A stretch of DNA of 64,000 bases, from the NCBI GenBank assembly GCA_020186115.1, contig WSYJ01000002.1, forward strand, positions 62,001-126,000, read 5' to 3'. Shown in pieces: positions 50,219 to 60,410 of this stretch. Below the pieces are notes generated by a model that was not told where the DNA came from, ran no database searches, and saw only the letters and a list, made by a program, of their open reading frames with translations. A program made the position numbers and the translations under genes. Origin of the DNA: Histomonas meleagridis. Lineage: Eukaryota > Parabasalia > Tritrichomonadida > Dientamoebidae. The stretch's first letter is position 1; every line of letters starts with the position of its first letter.

Positions 50219-51400
50219 ATGAATGTTATTGTTCTTTGGGGTTCAAAAAAAATGAATATAAAATGTGACACTAATAAACCAATTTTAGAATTCATGAAGG
50301 AGCTAAAAGATCAAACTGGAGTTCCAATTTCCAACCAAAAGCTAATGATTCGCAGAAAGCAAATACATCAAAATGATGATTGGAGCAACTTCGATATCAA
50401 AGAGAACGAACGCATTATGCTTCTTGGGACAGCAGAAAAATCACCAGAAATCAAATTTATACCTGAAGATACATATGAAACCAAAGAAGAAGAAACTACA
50501 GAACAAATAAACAGAAGCGTTATGATTGGTCTCAAAAACTATGGTAATACATGTTATTTAAATTCAGTTCTTCAAGTATTTAGACTTCTTCCAGATGTAA
50601 CTGATATTCTAAAATCATTACAACCGGATGTAAAATCCAACAAAATATTATTCTATCTCTGCAAATTCATTACAGATTTTCCTAACCACCTTGACAAGCT
50701 TGTAAGTTCCATCCGCGAATCAAATCCATTATTCAATCAAAAAGATCCCACCACTGGGAGCTACATCCAACAAGATGCCGCCGAGTGTTGGTCGTTTCTT
50801 ACTTCCCATCTTCCTGCCGAAGTTAATGAACTTTTTCAAATCCAATTTCAAACCATCTCCAAAATAGCCGACAATGATGAGATGGACATTTCCACTGAAG
50901 TTGATGACAGACTCAAGTGTTATATTGATTCTGATACTCGACAACTTGAGCAAGGCATCACATTTGATTCCGAGATTGAAGTTGGCGAATCATTAATTAC
51001 TAACCACAAAGAGATCATAAAACTCCCGAAGTACCTAACAATCCAACTAATGCGTTTCTGCTTCAAAAGCGAAGAATCGATTGTCGCCAAAAAAGTTCGA
51101 AATGTTGAACATCCATTGAGACTTGATACAATACGATGGTTGTCACAGCCATTACGTAGCGAAATTGTCGAGAAAAGAGAAACGGGCGAGGACGTCAACG
51201 CCGGCTGCTATAACTTGAAGGCAATTATTACGCACAAAGGAAGATCAGCGAACTCTGGACATTACATTGCGCATGTTAAAGTTAATGACCAATGGATATG
51301 TTTCGATGACGAAAAAGTAAGCGTTGTAGACGAGAATAAAATTTTGATGTTGAATGGCGGGGCTGATTGGCACTGCTCTTATTTGTTGGTATATGAATAA
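50219..51400 (+). CDS. Ubiquitin carboxyl-terminal hydrolase, USP14/Ubp6-like
   Basis: 393 residues. The N-terminal ubiquitin-like domain (1-75) has NVIVLWGSKKMNIKCD and QNDDWSNFDIKENERIMLLG, matching the proteasome-binding Ubl of USP14. The USP catalytic domain starts at about 103: GLKNYGNTCYLNSVLQVF with nucleophile about Cys112, QQDAAECWSFL, PKYLTIQLMRF, and the catalytic histidine in GRSANSGHYIAHVK with VNDQWICFDDEKV. It is shorter than human USP14 (494), mainly through loss of insertions. It should trim ubiquitin chains at the proteasome. ATG 50219 aligns with the family start. The stop overlaps TAAAA. Confidence 0.93.
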   Translation: MNVIVLWGSKKMNIKCDTNKPILEFMKELKDQTGVPISNQKLMIRRKQIHQNDDWSNFDIKENERIMLLGTAEKSPEIKFIPEDTYETKEEETTEQINRSVMIGLKNYGNTCYLNSVLQVFRLLPDVTDILKSLQPDVKSNKILFYLCKFITDFPNHLDKLVSSIRESNPLFNQKDPTTGSYIQQDAAECWSFLTSHLPAEVNELFQIQFQTISKIADNDEMDISTEVDDRLKCYIDSDTRQLEQGITFDSEIEVGESLITNHKEIIKLPKYLTIQLMRFCFKSEESIVAKKVRNVEHPLRLDTIRWLSQPLRSEIVEKRETGEDVNAGCYNLKAIITHKGRSANSGHYIAHVKVNDQWICFDDEKVSVVDENKILMLNGGADWHCSYLLVYE

Positions 51401-51803
51401 AATCTAATAAATTTTATAATAAAATCAAAATTCATAATAACATGACATAGTTTATAAAATTAAACCCATTCATAAAAAGATAAAATGATTTGTCATTAAA
51501 AAAAATCTGCAGTTAGGACTTTAATAAAATTCGATATAATAAAATGAAAATTTTTATAACAAAAAAAAAATATTTTATAATGGGAACTTCAAAATACATA
51601 TTATAAAATAATACTGAAGAAAAAATATGTCAAATTGCTGGTTAATCAACAATGTTTTTTATGTGCCTAACGTTGAATTCTATTTTTTAAATCAGACAAA
51701 GAAAATCATTTAATGGGATAACAAATGCAAAAAAATTTAAATTAAAATTTTTATCAGTATTTATCAAATAAATATTTGTATTGATGATGGAAAAATTTCA
51801 ATT
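51401..51803. other. Convergent 3' intergenic region
   Basis: 400 bp of AT-rich sequence between convergent genes; nothing recognised. Confidence 0.45.
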
Positions 51804-53063
51804 TTAAGTATAAAATGGTTCTCTTTCTTCAGATGGTATTTCTTCCATTTCATTATCAGAGAACTTCTCATTAATTTTCTTATCTCTTCTATTCAGCATA
51901 TTATCGATTGGAGCAGTCTGTTCATTATCAGGTATTAATTCCTGATCTAAACCTTGTTCACTTACGTCTATTTCATAATTGAAACAAGGCAATTTCGGAT
52001 ATCCATGATGTTGAATAATACCAAATGTTAACATTAAAAACCCAAACAATTGTAAATATGATCCAGTTAACCATTGCTCGCCAATTCCTTTATATTCACT
52101 TAAATTATCCGAACTTGAAAACCAATAAAAAAGTATAATTTGAAGTATCCATATTAAAAATGTACGGAATGATTCAGCAAGTGTTCGAATAATTGCTGAC
52201 GTTTTAGCTATAAGAATAATGGAATTAATATTATACACAAGACCAATGACAATCAATACAACACTTAAGATAATAATCATTGGCGAGTTCTTAAACATTG
52301 TAATTGTATCAATGAAATCTTCATGTGTACCATTGCCATCTTTACCGGGAATAAAATGAACAGCAATAACAGATATAATGCAAAAGATTGTGGACCATAT
52401 GCCTTCTATGCCTGTGACAAGTAGTTCGTGATGATTTTGTTGTTGTGTAAGAAATTCTTCAAATGAGATCTTGACGGCATAAAGAAGTTGGGAAATAAGT
52501 TTAATGAAAATAATGAGAAGATCACCGCCTTGGTCAACGTGAATTGATTGTGATTGACCTGAATTGATAATACTTGATGCTCCAACAATTATAAGCGATA
52601 TCGATATAATACCTGTTGCAAACCATTGGTGCCCCATAATAGGCTGCTTAAAATAAAATCGAGCAATTAGAGTAACTCCAATTAGAGTAGCACTTTTCAT
52701 CATGCAATCAATGGAAACACCAACAAATGCAACTGTTATCGTTGAAACAATACCTTGAAATACATCGGCAAATGAAGGAATTGAATATATGCAAAATTGC
52801 CTAAATGTCAATTCTTTGAAAATACTTGGGAATTTTTCGCTATTAAAGCAAGTACCAAAACAGTAAATAGCCGTAGCTAAAGACATACCAAAGAAACCTA
52901 GAAATGTAACAAAATATGGTTTTTGAAATTTATGTTCTCCATATTGTTCAGTTCCTGGGGATGTTACTTCTAGTATGAGTTTTGTAAGGAGTGAGTTTAA
53001 AATTCCTCCTATAAGGAATAATATTAGAGGCAGGATGGCTTGAGCGATCTTGAGCTTTGCCAT
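51804..53063 (-). CDS. SLC35F-like transporter (drug/metabolite transporter superfamily)
   Basis: 419 residues with about ten hydrophobic helices, e.g. ILPLILFLIGGILNSLLTKL, FVTFLGFFGMSLATAIYCF, QWFATGIISISLIIVGASSI and MIIILSVVLIVIGLVYNI, and an acidic hydrophilic C-terminal tail (about 370-419). The GEHKFQKPYFVTFLGFF segment and the repeated EamA-type halves suit the SLC35F6/nucleotide-sugar-transporter-like branch. Substrate unknown; SLC35F6-type proteins sit in endolysosomal or mitochondrial membranes in animals. The tail contains acidic and tyrosine-bearing stretches that might act as sorting signals. ATG 53063 is the only good start. Confidence 0.8.
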   Translation of the reverse strand: MAKLKIAQAILPLILFLIGGILNSLLTKLILEVTSPGTEQYGEHKFQKPYFVTFLGFFGMSLATAIYCFGTCFNSEKFPSIFKELTFRQFCIYSIPSFADVFQGIVSTITVAFVGVSIDCMMKSATLIGVTLIARFYFKQPIMGHQWFATGIISISLIIVGASSIINSGQSQSIHVDQGGDLLIIFIKLISQLLYAVKISFEEFLTQQQNHHELLVTGIEGIWSTIFCIISVIAVHFIPGKDGNGTHEDFIDTITMFKNSPMIIILSVVLIVIGLVYNINSIILIAKTSAIIRTLAESFRTFLIWILQIILFYWFSSSDNLSEYKGIGEQWLTGSYLQLFGFLMLTFGIIQHHGYPKLPCFNYEIDVSEQGLDQELIPDNEQTAPIDNMLNRRDKKINEKFSDNEMEEIPSEEREPFYT

Positions 53064-53389
53064 CAGAATAATTTAAAACAAACCAAAAAAATCGACAGCT
53101 TTTTGAGATCAAATTTCAATTACGATAAACTTTTTGTGATGGAGTTAATTCTCGTTTTTTCGTTCGGTGACGGTTATACCCAGAAATTTTTTTTGTTTTA
53201 TGAGGAAAAGGCGGTTATGGAACAGAAACCGTTGTTATACAATGTTCCACAAAATTGTTTTATCGTTCTGGAGCAATTTACATCTTTAATTTTTCATTAG
53301 AAAAATGTGGAAATATAACCAGTGGCAAAAACAATATTCTAAACAATTTTATTAAACAATTTTTTTTTGAAAAAGAATCTTTTTTTTTC
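53064..53389. other. Intergenic, no gene seen
   Basis: About 325 bp between the transporter start and the last ankyrin exon of locus D. An 86-codon plus-strand frame overlaps the transporter start and looks non-coding. Confidence 0.4.
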
Positions 53390-54400
53390 TTATGCATGTT
53401 CATTGATTCTAGGAGATCTCAATAAAAAATTAATGAACCATTTATCTATAAAATTGATTCCTTTTTGATCAGAAAGTAAACGAACAATATCTGTGTGATT
53501 ATTTTTACGTGCCCAAACAATTGCTGATTGCTAAAAATAAAATCAATTCCATATAAAAATTAATTAAATAAACTTTAAATAATGGAATTAAATATCTCTG
53601 GCATTTAGATCGATTCCTTCTTTTTCAAGAAGCATTTTAACAATTTCTATATGTCCTTTTGCTGATGAGATTATAAGTGGTGTTTCAAATATTTTAAAAA
53701 TATTCCAAAAATAAAATGTAAACATCAAATTCATAAAATAAATTTGAGAAAAAATGAACTAACATTTCCTTCATTTACATCAATGTTTTCTTGTTCAAGT
53801 AATAAATGAACAATTTCTACACATGAATTTTCACATGCTGTCATTAATACTGTCCAAAATTATTAAAATAAATTCCAAATTTATTTAGTAAACCCAAAAT
53901 AACAAAAATAAAAATTATATAAAACAAAGTTATATCTTTTATATTAATATCAATTCCTTCTTTATTAATAAGTAGTTTTATTATCTCAATGTTTTCATTT
54001 AAACAAGCAATTTTAAGTGCTGTATAAAAAATATTAAATATATTCCAAATATAAACAAAAAATGTTAAAAATATTTTTGAAAATTTGTAAAAATTTATGA
54101 AACATTTTTAGCATTTACATCAATTCCTTCTTTTTCGAGAAGAATTTTAACTATATCAATGTTTTTATTTTGACAAGCACGCATTAAAGGTGTAAAAAAC
54201 AAATTAAATTAACTCCAATTATTAAAATGAAATTTTAATAAATTTAAACAAACTTGAAACGTAATACAAAAACATTTTTAATATTAACATCAATTTCTTT
54301 TTGTTCAAGAAACATTTTAATAATATCAATTTGATTATTATCAGTTGCAATAATTAATGGAGCATCGAAACATATAAATAAATTCCAAATACAAACAAAA
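53390..54400 (-). repeat. Ankyrin-module array of locus D, 170-bp period, with terminal stop
   Basis: Module starts are near 54365, 54193, 54023, 53853, 53683 and 53527: steps of about 172, 170, 170, 170 and 156 bp. Spacer sequences differ clearly from those of loci A-C. The last module codes QSAIVWARKNNHTDIVRLLS, continues into a unique tail and ends at a normal TAA (53390-53392), as a genuine final exon would. Confidence 0.75.
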
Positions 54401-54404
54401 AATA

Positions 54405-55514
54405 TTAAAAAAACAGAAAAAAGTTCGAATAATATAAATAAACATCAACTTCATTAATTTTTATATTATCAAGCCCAAGAATTAATTTAATCAATTCTAA
54501 ATTATATGATTTAGCACAATATGCAATAATATTTTTTGGTATTTGATATTTTTCAATGAAATCTTTTATAAGAAACAAATTACCCATTCTTGCTGCTTCA
54601 TTTATTATAGAATCATTTATTTCCATTCCTTCACTCATTAAAAATGAAAATATTTCATAATTAGAAAATTCTACACATTTCATTCCTAAATTCGACAAAT
54701 TGTTAATTTTATTTTTATCTTCATCATACAGATAATAAAACATATCATTTCTATGGAACATAATTGCAGTTTCAAATGTTTTCCTAAAAATCGAAAAATT
54801 TTGTTGACATAAATGTACAATTTCAGGGTTTCCTCCTGCAATTGCAAATTTTCCCGTATGATATGGTCTTGCGCCATTAACCAATAAAAATTTGAAACAT
54901 TTAATCGAACCAAAAAATGCTGAATAATCGAGAATTGAAACTGATTTCTTGTTAATAAAAGAACATCTTTCATATAATGATGGTTCTATTACTTGATTAA
55001 AATCAAAATTTGGTTCTGCTGATAATTCTTGAAGTTTTTCAACATTATCAGCACGAATAACTTTTGTTATTTCTAATGGATTAATTCCTTCATGTACAAA
55101 CTGCTTATGAAGTTTCCAATCATCTTTTTCAAGCTCTTCAATCTTGGAAAAAAAATGTCGATTAAAAGGATCAGGAAATCTTGTGTTTTTTCCTCCTTTA
55201 GAGTTATAATGAAAAAAGTATAATGTTTTCCGATCTTTAACAAATTCTGGCGAAATTAAATTTTGTTCTATCATTCTCTCAAGTAAAAAATTCGATTCTT
55301 GTGAAAGCATTTGTGAAAGAAAATTAGAAAAGAATGTTATAATATTATCAGCTTCGGATTTCTCGAGTTCTTTAATTCGTGCTAAGAAATGGAAACATGG
55401 AATAGAATCTTCAATATTTATTAGCCTTTTGAGGTATTCAACTTTTTCATGTGTTGGATCATCTTTTTGCTCTAAGTTCAACATGAATAAAAATGTCACT
55501 TTTAAACCACACAT
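54405..55514 (-). CDS. DUF3447/ankyrin protein, locus D (intact head ORF)
   Basis: About 369 residues from ATG 55514 (ATG 55484 is an alternative; the open frame begins further upstream at a non-ATG). Family features: SQESNFLLERMIEQNLISPE, DDWKLHKQFVHEGINPLEI, ILDYSAFFGSIKCFKFLLV, FAIAGGNPEIVHLCQQN, AIMFHRNDMFYYLY, then ankyrin-like LFLIKDFIEKYQIPKNIIAY. It is more diverged from loci A-C and E than they are from each other (YAVAGGNEE is FAIAGGNPE). The frame ends in AT-rich spacer just after an ankyrin consensus (IKINEVDV), and six ankyrin modules follow. Function unknown. Confidence 0.75.
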   Translation of the reverse strand: MCGLKVTFLFMLNLEQKDDPTHEKVEYLKRLINIEDSIPCFHFLARIKELEKSEADNIITFFSNFLSQMLSQESNFLLERMIEQNLISPEFVKDRKTLYFFHYNSKGGKNTRFPDPFNRHFFSKIEELEKDDWKLHKQFVHEGINPLEITKVIRADNVEKLQELSAEPNFDFNQVIEPSLYERCSFINKKSVSILDYSAFFGSIKCFKFLLVNGARPYHTGKFAIAGGNPEIVHLCQQNFSIFRKTFETAIMFHRNDMFYYLYDEDKNKINNLSNLGMKCVEFSNYEIFSFLMSEGMEINDSIINEAARMGNLFLIKDFIEKYQIPKNIIAYCAKSYNLELIKLILGLDNIKINEVDVYLYYSNFFLFF

Positions 55515-55721
55515 TAAAAAATATAAATATACGCTTATTATGCATGTTTTGAGATACAAAAGCCTTATTTTCCGCTTCAATTTTTTGGTGTTAAAAAGGC
55601 CACATTCAAATTCTTATTAATGAAAATTATAAATATGTTATTTACCAGTTTGTAAATAACAAAGTACCAAAAAAGAATTTTTAAAAAAGTGTTCATGAGT
55701 GACATGTGATATGAAAAGTAA

Positions 55722-56189
55722 ATGGATAATTCAAGCCTCGAGCAAATATTCAACAGTCTATTAAACAACAAAAATGAAATCAGCAGTTTAACTGAAAAGC
55801 ATTGCAGTGAGGTTCTGGTGAAAAGAATTTCTCATCTTCCACAATTTCATCAATTTGATGATTTTATGAAAGAAAGGATAGAAGCAATTGATTCATGTGC
55901 TAGTAAACTCAAAAGCGTCCATGAGGAAGATGTAAAAAAAAGATCAGAAAGAAACAGAATTTTAAAAGAAATCCTAGAAAAGCTTACAGATGATGATGAA
56001 AAAAAATTTGTTCCAAAAGAAAATACCAAAAGAGATATGTCTCAAAGTGTAATTAACAAAGAACCCAGTAGAATGATTTATTCATTTTTTCAAGATAAAT
56101 CCCAAGAAAAAAGCCCAAAGAAAGAAGAGAGAACCCTTGACAATAATGGGAAACTTCTTTCTATCCTTGAATCTATTTTTGAAGTTTGA
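55722..56189 (+). CDS. Small hypothetical protein
   Basis: 155 residues from ATG 55722; no family recognised. The N-terminal half is predicted helical (LEQIFNSLLNNKNEISSLTE, then MKERIEAIDSCASKLKSVHE, probable coiled coil). The middle is charged and disordered (KKEERTLD-type Lys/Glu/Asp), and the end returns to a helix (GKLLSILESIFEV). The composition is gene-like compared with random frames nearby (few Ile/Asn/Phe runs, balanced charges). It is divergent from locus D. It might be a subunit of a larger complex, but nothing in the sequence says which. Confidence 0.5.
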   Translation: MDNSSLEQIFNSLLNNKNEISSLTEKHCSEVLVKRISHLPQFHQFDDFMKERIEAIDSCASKLKSVHEEDVKKRSERNRILKEILEKLTDDDEKKFVPKENTKRDMSQSVINKEPSRMIYSFFQDKSQEKSPKKEERTLDNNGKLLSILESIFEV

Positions 56190-56499
56190 ATAATAAACAT
56201 TTTAGATAAATTTTTAAATTAGGTTTAAAGGGAATTTCCTAACGCTTATCGCATGCGTTTTGACTCCAGGTGTACATAGTTAGTAATTAAATATTGGAAA
56301 TTCATTATTTTACCAATTTGAAACACATCATTTTAGAAAAGTAACCCATATAGAATGAAATCATGTGATATAGAAAACTTTATTTATACACACAAATTAG
56401 TTTAAAAAAAAAGAAAGAGTTGTTTTATTGTTTTTTCCCGCCATTTTGAGGTGCAACGCCGATCAATATGTATTTAATTTTCTAAAAGACGTTAGTTGA
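56190..56499. other. Intergenic, no gene seen
   Basis: 310 bp between two same-strand genes; no recognised element. Confidence 0.4.
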
Positions 56500-57423
56500 A
56501 TGAGAGCAACAGGAACAACAGAGTATCAGTCACAATTCTCATGGAAAAACAAGCCAAGTGTAAACGAGCCAAATGAATATGAAGAAGTTGTCTCAAACTT
56601 GATAAAAAATAAAACTATACATCAAAATGAAAATGAACTACATGAAGCTCACAACAGAAATACTACCAGAACTTCCCAAAGGACTAGCAACAACCCTTTG
56701 AAGCAATCGAGTAATGGTAAGAAAACCAATTTCAATATTGAAAAATCATTCAAAAAAGGTGATGATAGTAGTCAAAAGGAAGAATCATCTGATGAATTTT
56801 ATCCAGTTGAAACAGAGTATCAATCCCAATACAAATATAAAGGAAGGCCAATTGAAAGCGAATGCATGGACGAATTTGAACAAATCGTTTCTTCAAAAAT
56901 TAACGAAGATCTTCATGAAAATGAAAAACCAAAAATGCAAAATGACTTACATGAAGTCCCTGATGAAAATGAAATTCTTCAAACAAATTGGAATTCTCCA
57001 AAAAATGTCAATCTCCAACGAAAACCATTAAATCAAGATAACGAAAACGTGGATGATCTAACAAAAAGGAAAAAAGTAAATAGAAATAACGATGAAATAC
57101 CAGTTAAAAATCGATTTCACCAAAAAGGCGAAACCAAAATTGACTCCAAACAAAGCCCTCCTCCTCAGCCAAACAATAAAAACATTAAAAAGAGACCAAT
57201 TCAGCCTCCAGCGTCATCCCCAAAGCGCATTAATAAGAAATATGAATTCATTTCTGATAGTGGAAATAATAAACTTCGTCCAAAGTTTTTCCGTGATCCA
57301 GAACATGCAACACAACAAGAACGAAAACATCTCTATGGCCCATTTTATGTGTCTTTTCCAAAGAATCGCGCACTCCCGAAGCAATATGCCGAATTAGCCG
57401 AAGTGTATGGCAAAAGATTTTGA
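56500..57423 (+). CDS. MDM1-like protein with TEYQSQ repeats
   Basis: 307 residues, largely disordered, Asn/Lys/Glu-rich. Two repeats stand out: TEYQSQFSWKNKPS near residue 7 and TEYQSQYKYKGRPIE near residue 107, each followed about 10 residues later by an acidic motif, EYEEVVSNL or EFEQIVSSK. The (S/T)EYxxxF-W/K pattern is that of microtubule-binding MDM1 and related ciliary/centriolar proteins. The C-terminal 60 residues are more ordered (KLRPKFFRDPEHATQQERKH, then LYGPFYVSFPKNRALPKQYA). A role at the trichomonad basal body or axonemal microtubules is plausible; it is an inference from a short repeat. Confidence 0.6.
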   Translation: MRATGTTEYQSQFSWKNKPSVNEPNEYEEVVSNLIKNKTIHQNENELHEAHNRNTTRTSQRTSNNPLKQSSNGKKTNFNIEKSFKKGDDSSQKEESSDEFYPVETEYQSQYKYKGRPIESECMDEFEQIVSSKINEDLHENEKPKMQNDLHEVPDENEILQTNWNSPKNVNLQRKPLNQDNENVDDLTKRKKVNRNNDEIPVKNRFHQKGETKIDSKQSPPPQPNNKNIKKRPIQPPASSPKRINKKYEFISDSGNNKLRPKFFRDPEHATQQERKHLYGPFYVSFPKNRALPKQYAELAEVYGKRF

Positions 57424-57841
57424 TGGTTCGTTATATTAAATTGTAAACATACAAAAATTGGTTTTTCAATATTTTTTCTAATTCATTCAACAAATTATGG
57501 GTTTTAACTCTAATAATGCAAATTTGGATAATTTTATCCTTCCAATTTTTTACATTTTTTTTATTTATAACAGAATTCATTACTTATGTTTTATCATATT
57601 TACTATTTACCTATTCTGTGTTATTATTTTCAACTGTGTTTTTTAAGCTTTATGAACTTCGCAATCAAATTAAATTTATTTCTTTTGGTACATACAAAAA
57701 TTCATAAGTATATAAAAAATTTGTAATTACTCAAATTAATAGTTATTAGATGGAGAAATGACATAAGTTCCATTTGTATAATAAATAAATAAATAAAAAT
57801 TTTAAGAAAAATTGAAATATTTTCACCGATTTTTTATTTAT
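57424..57841. other. Convergent 3' intergenic region
   Basis: 420 bp between convergent genes. A 63-codon hydrophobic frame (57516-57707) has no family resemblance. AT-rich. Confidence 0.4.
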
Positions 57842-58951
57842 TTATTCTTCCACAGACAAATAAATTGGGAACAAAGGTTTTCTTTTCTTCTCATTTTCCT
57901 CCACCCAAATATCAAGTAAATGGTATCCCACGCGCAACGGAATGAATTTAAAGTCGACAATTTTCGTTTTCTCATCCTTTTCAAGGAGCATTTCGCACTG
58001 TTTCGTTACTGGCTGTATGTTACCTGTTCCGAAACATATTTTTATGTTACGAACATTATCGGAAAGATTCGTAACGCGCAACTGAAGCGACGAAGGTTTC
58101 ATCAATTTATATTTCATCATTGGCGCATTAATTAATAGGTCAGATGCCTTCCCAAGACAATTAATGGGGTAATGAAGTGTATACTCTTTGTTTTCGATGG
58201 AAAAAGCAAGTGAAAAAACTAAATATAATTGATTAATATGTTGGGTACCAAAATCGTTAAGTGGTTTCAAACAAAAACAATAAGAAATGGCATCCCCATC
58301 GGACAAAAGTTGTGGTCCGGTGGCAGTCTTAATTATGGCAATTGATGATGAATACATTAATTCATCACAAAATGAACTGTCAAAGCGGAGATCGGCTGAA
58401 AGAACTGGTACCGGGTTTTTGAATTGTTGTGGAAGTTTGCAATGTACTTTAATTTGAAATATGATGGACTGTGATGTAGTAAAGAGATTGTAGGTAACAG
58501 TAAAAGGACGGTAGGACCAGAAGTGCTTTGTGGCAACAAATTGGGGATTGTTAAGGATAAAAACGGAAACAACAAATTTATTGGCAAGTGATTTGGGTAC
58601 TTGAACATGAACTGGAAAATAATACTTTCCGGATTTCTCAAATGGTTTGATGTCAGGAAATGAGTCAAGTTGTGAAATGGATTCTTGCATTAACATATTT
58701 GGTTGATGTTGAACTTTCTCAATATGTTCTGCATCAGAAACTGTGCAGTAAATTCCCATATTGTTAATAGAACAAAAGCAATTGCTAACTTCAACAAAAA
58801 TGATTGATGTTTCACAGGGAATTAGCCAATCTCGCGTTTGAATATTTTCAATGTCAATATCACTGGTAGAAGGAGAATATAATGGGAAAATAATCCTGTA
58901 TTTGGTGTTTTCTTCTGTGAGTTTTCTATTGATCCAAAGTTGATCCTCCAT
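57842..58951 (-). CDS. Beta-rich protein, possibly a TRAPP-II subunit (TRAPPC13-like)
   Basis: 369 residues with no membrane helix or signal peptide. It is predicted beta-sandwich: an N-terminal domain (about 40-150), a middle part with RPFTVTYNLFTTSQSIIFQI, and a C-terminal immunoglobulin-like domain where PSSLQLRVTNLSDNVRNIKI, VTKQCEMLLEKDEKTKIVDF and FIPLRVGYHLLDIWVEEN are typical strands. The final (L/I)xPLxxGxHxLxxIxV pattern occurs in TRAPPC13 and in other TRAPP-II/arrestin-like beta subunits. The family match is weak and I could be wrong; 'conserved beta-sandwich protein' is the safe description. ATG 58951 is well placed. Confidence 0.55.
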   Translation of the reverse strand: MEDQLWINRKLTEENTKYRIIFPLYSPSTSDIDIENIQTRDWLIPCETSIIFVEVSNCFCSINNMGIYCTVSDAEHIEKVQHQPNMLMQESISQLDSFPDIKPFEKSGKYYFPVHVQVPKSLANKFVVSVFILNNPQFVATKHFWSYRPFTVTYNLFTTSQSIIFQIKVHCKLPQQFKNPVPVLSADLRFDSSFCDELMYSSSIAIIKTATGPQLLSDGDAISYCFCLKPLNDFGTQHINQLYLVFSLAFSIENKEYTLHYPINCLGKASDLLINAPMMKYKLMKPSSLQLRVTNLSDNVRNIKICFGTGNIQPVTKQCEMLLEKDEKTKIVDFKFIPLRVGYHLLDIWVEENEKKRKPLFPIYLSVEE

Positions 58952-59239
58952 TTTTGTATTGAAAAGCTTTGTTCGAAATTTATTTGATAGTTATTTTCAT
59001 ATAACATGTCTATACAAAGGTAAAATTTATATTTGCGAGATTTAGGTTAATAAATGATGTGTTAATTAAATATGTGTTGATTAAATTATACAAACATTTA
59101 TGAATAATATAAAGGCACAATATATCTGTAGAATAGTTTCTTCTCAATAAATAATTTTTAATGTAATATTTTAAATCAATCTTCCAGTGATTATGCAAAT
59201 CTTTTGGATGTTTTATTTCAAATTAGAGTTACTTATAAA

Positions 59240-60410
59240 GCTTTTTTTATCATTTACTCAAGCAACTTAGCAATTTCGGAATCACCCTTTGTGGATTCAT
59301 AAAAACTTGCTGTTTTAAATTATTTATAAATAATTATATATATCATATGATTCAGTAGAAAAAATTAAAATATCTTTTGGAATTTGATTATTTAATAAAT
59401 AATTTTTAATGATATAAATATTTCCAATTTTCGCTGCTTCATTAATAATAGAATTATCAATTTTCATACCTTTTTTTCAAAAAAAAAAAAAAAAATCAAA
59501 GTTTCCATTGTCAATACAAATATTTAATAATTTTTCATTTAATTTTTCTAACTTATTCTCATATACATAATGAAAGATATCATTTCTATGAAATTTAATT
59601 GCTGTTTCATATGCATCTTCAAATGATGAACGATTTTGCTCACATACATGAATAATTTCTTCATTTCCACCTGCAACTGCATATTTACCTGTATTATTTA
59701 CATTTGCTCCATTCATAAGTAAATATTTAAAATTTAACTGAAGAAAAAAATGCTGCATAATCAATTAATGTAATATTTTCTTTATTAACAAATGAATAGC
59801 TTTCATAAAGTGATGACTCAATTTCTTGATTAAAATCAAAATTACTTTGTGATGATATTTCTTGAAGTTTTTCTATTTCATCATTTCGAATTATTTTTGC
59901 TATTTCATTTGGATTATGTCCTTCTTTAATATATTTCTTATGAAGCTCCCAATCATTCTTTGATAGATCTTCATAATTATCCATAAAAGCGGAATAAAAA
60001 ATATCGCCTAAAGTGTATATTTTGTTTTCATTTTCTGATTTATAGTGTGAAAAATATTTTGATCGAATCTTTCGAGTAATACTTTTATCAACTAAATTTC
60101 GTTCAATCATTTGTTCAAGAAGATAATATGCTTCTTGTGCTTCAATTCTAGATATATGATGACTAAAAATATCTATAATGTTTGGGTTGTCTTTGCATAT
60201 GTCAATTTCTTTTGTTCGAAGTCGTTCCAAATAATATAAATATAAATCATTTATATTTATTTGTGAAGAAAATGCCGAATAAACTAAAAGACATATGATA
60301 AGATTGAAAGAAATTGGTAAATTAGAATCAAATAAATTTATTGTTTGATTGTTTCCTCAAGATTATTTTCATTTAAATTAAATATGATCTGTTCAAGTTA
60401 GGTGAACCTC
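59240..60410 (-). pseudogene. DUF3447/ankyrin protein, locus E, several frameshifts
   Basis: Family sequence is spread over at least three frames. From about 60400 the N-terminal region appears (ISFNLIICLLVYSAFSSQIN), preceded by another shifted piece; the 60230-59727 frame holds AYYLLEQMIERNLV, WELHKKYIKEGHNPNEIAKI and LIDYAAFFSSVK. At about 59735 two bases are missing compared with relatives (SVKCFKYLL), and the sequence continues as KYLLMNGANVNNTGKYAVAG and HVCEQNRSSFEDAYETAIKF in frame 59764-59477. A 16-T run (about 59479-59494) breaks the frame again, after which KIDNSIINEAAKIGNIYIIK continues. One ankyrin module remains near 59240-59320. A clear pseudogene. Confidence 0.8.

Noticed and set aside
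53040-53300. 86-codon plus-strand ORF
   Set aside because: Overlaps the transporter start on the other strand and has no conserved features.
55577-55771. 64-codon ORF upstream of locus D
   Set aside because: Overlaps the start of the plus-strand hypothetical gene and shows no match to the DUF3447 N-terminal region.
57516-57707. 63-codon hydrophobic ORF
   Set aside because: T-rich DNA readily gives Phe/Leu/Ile frames; no recognisable family.
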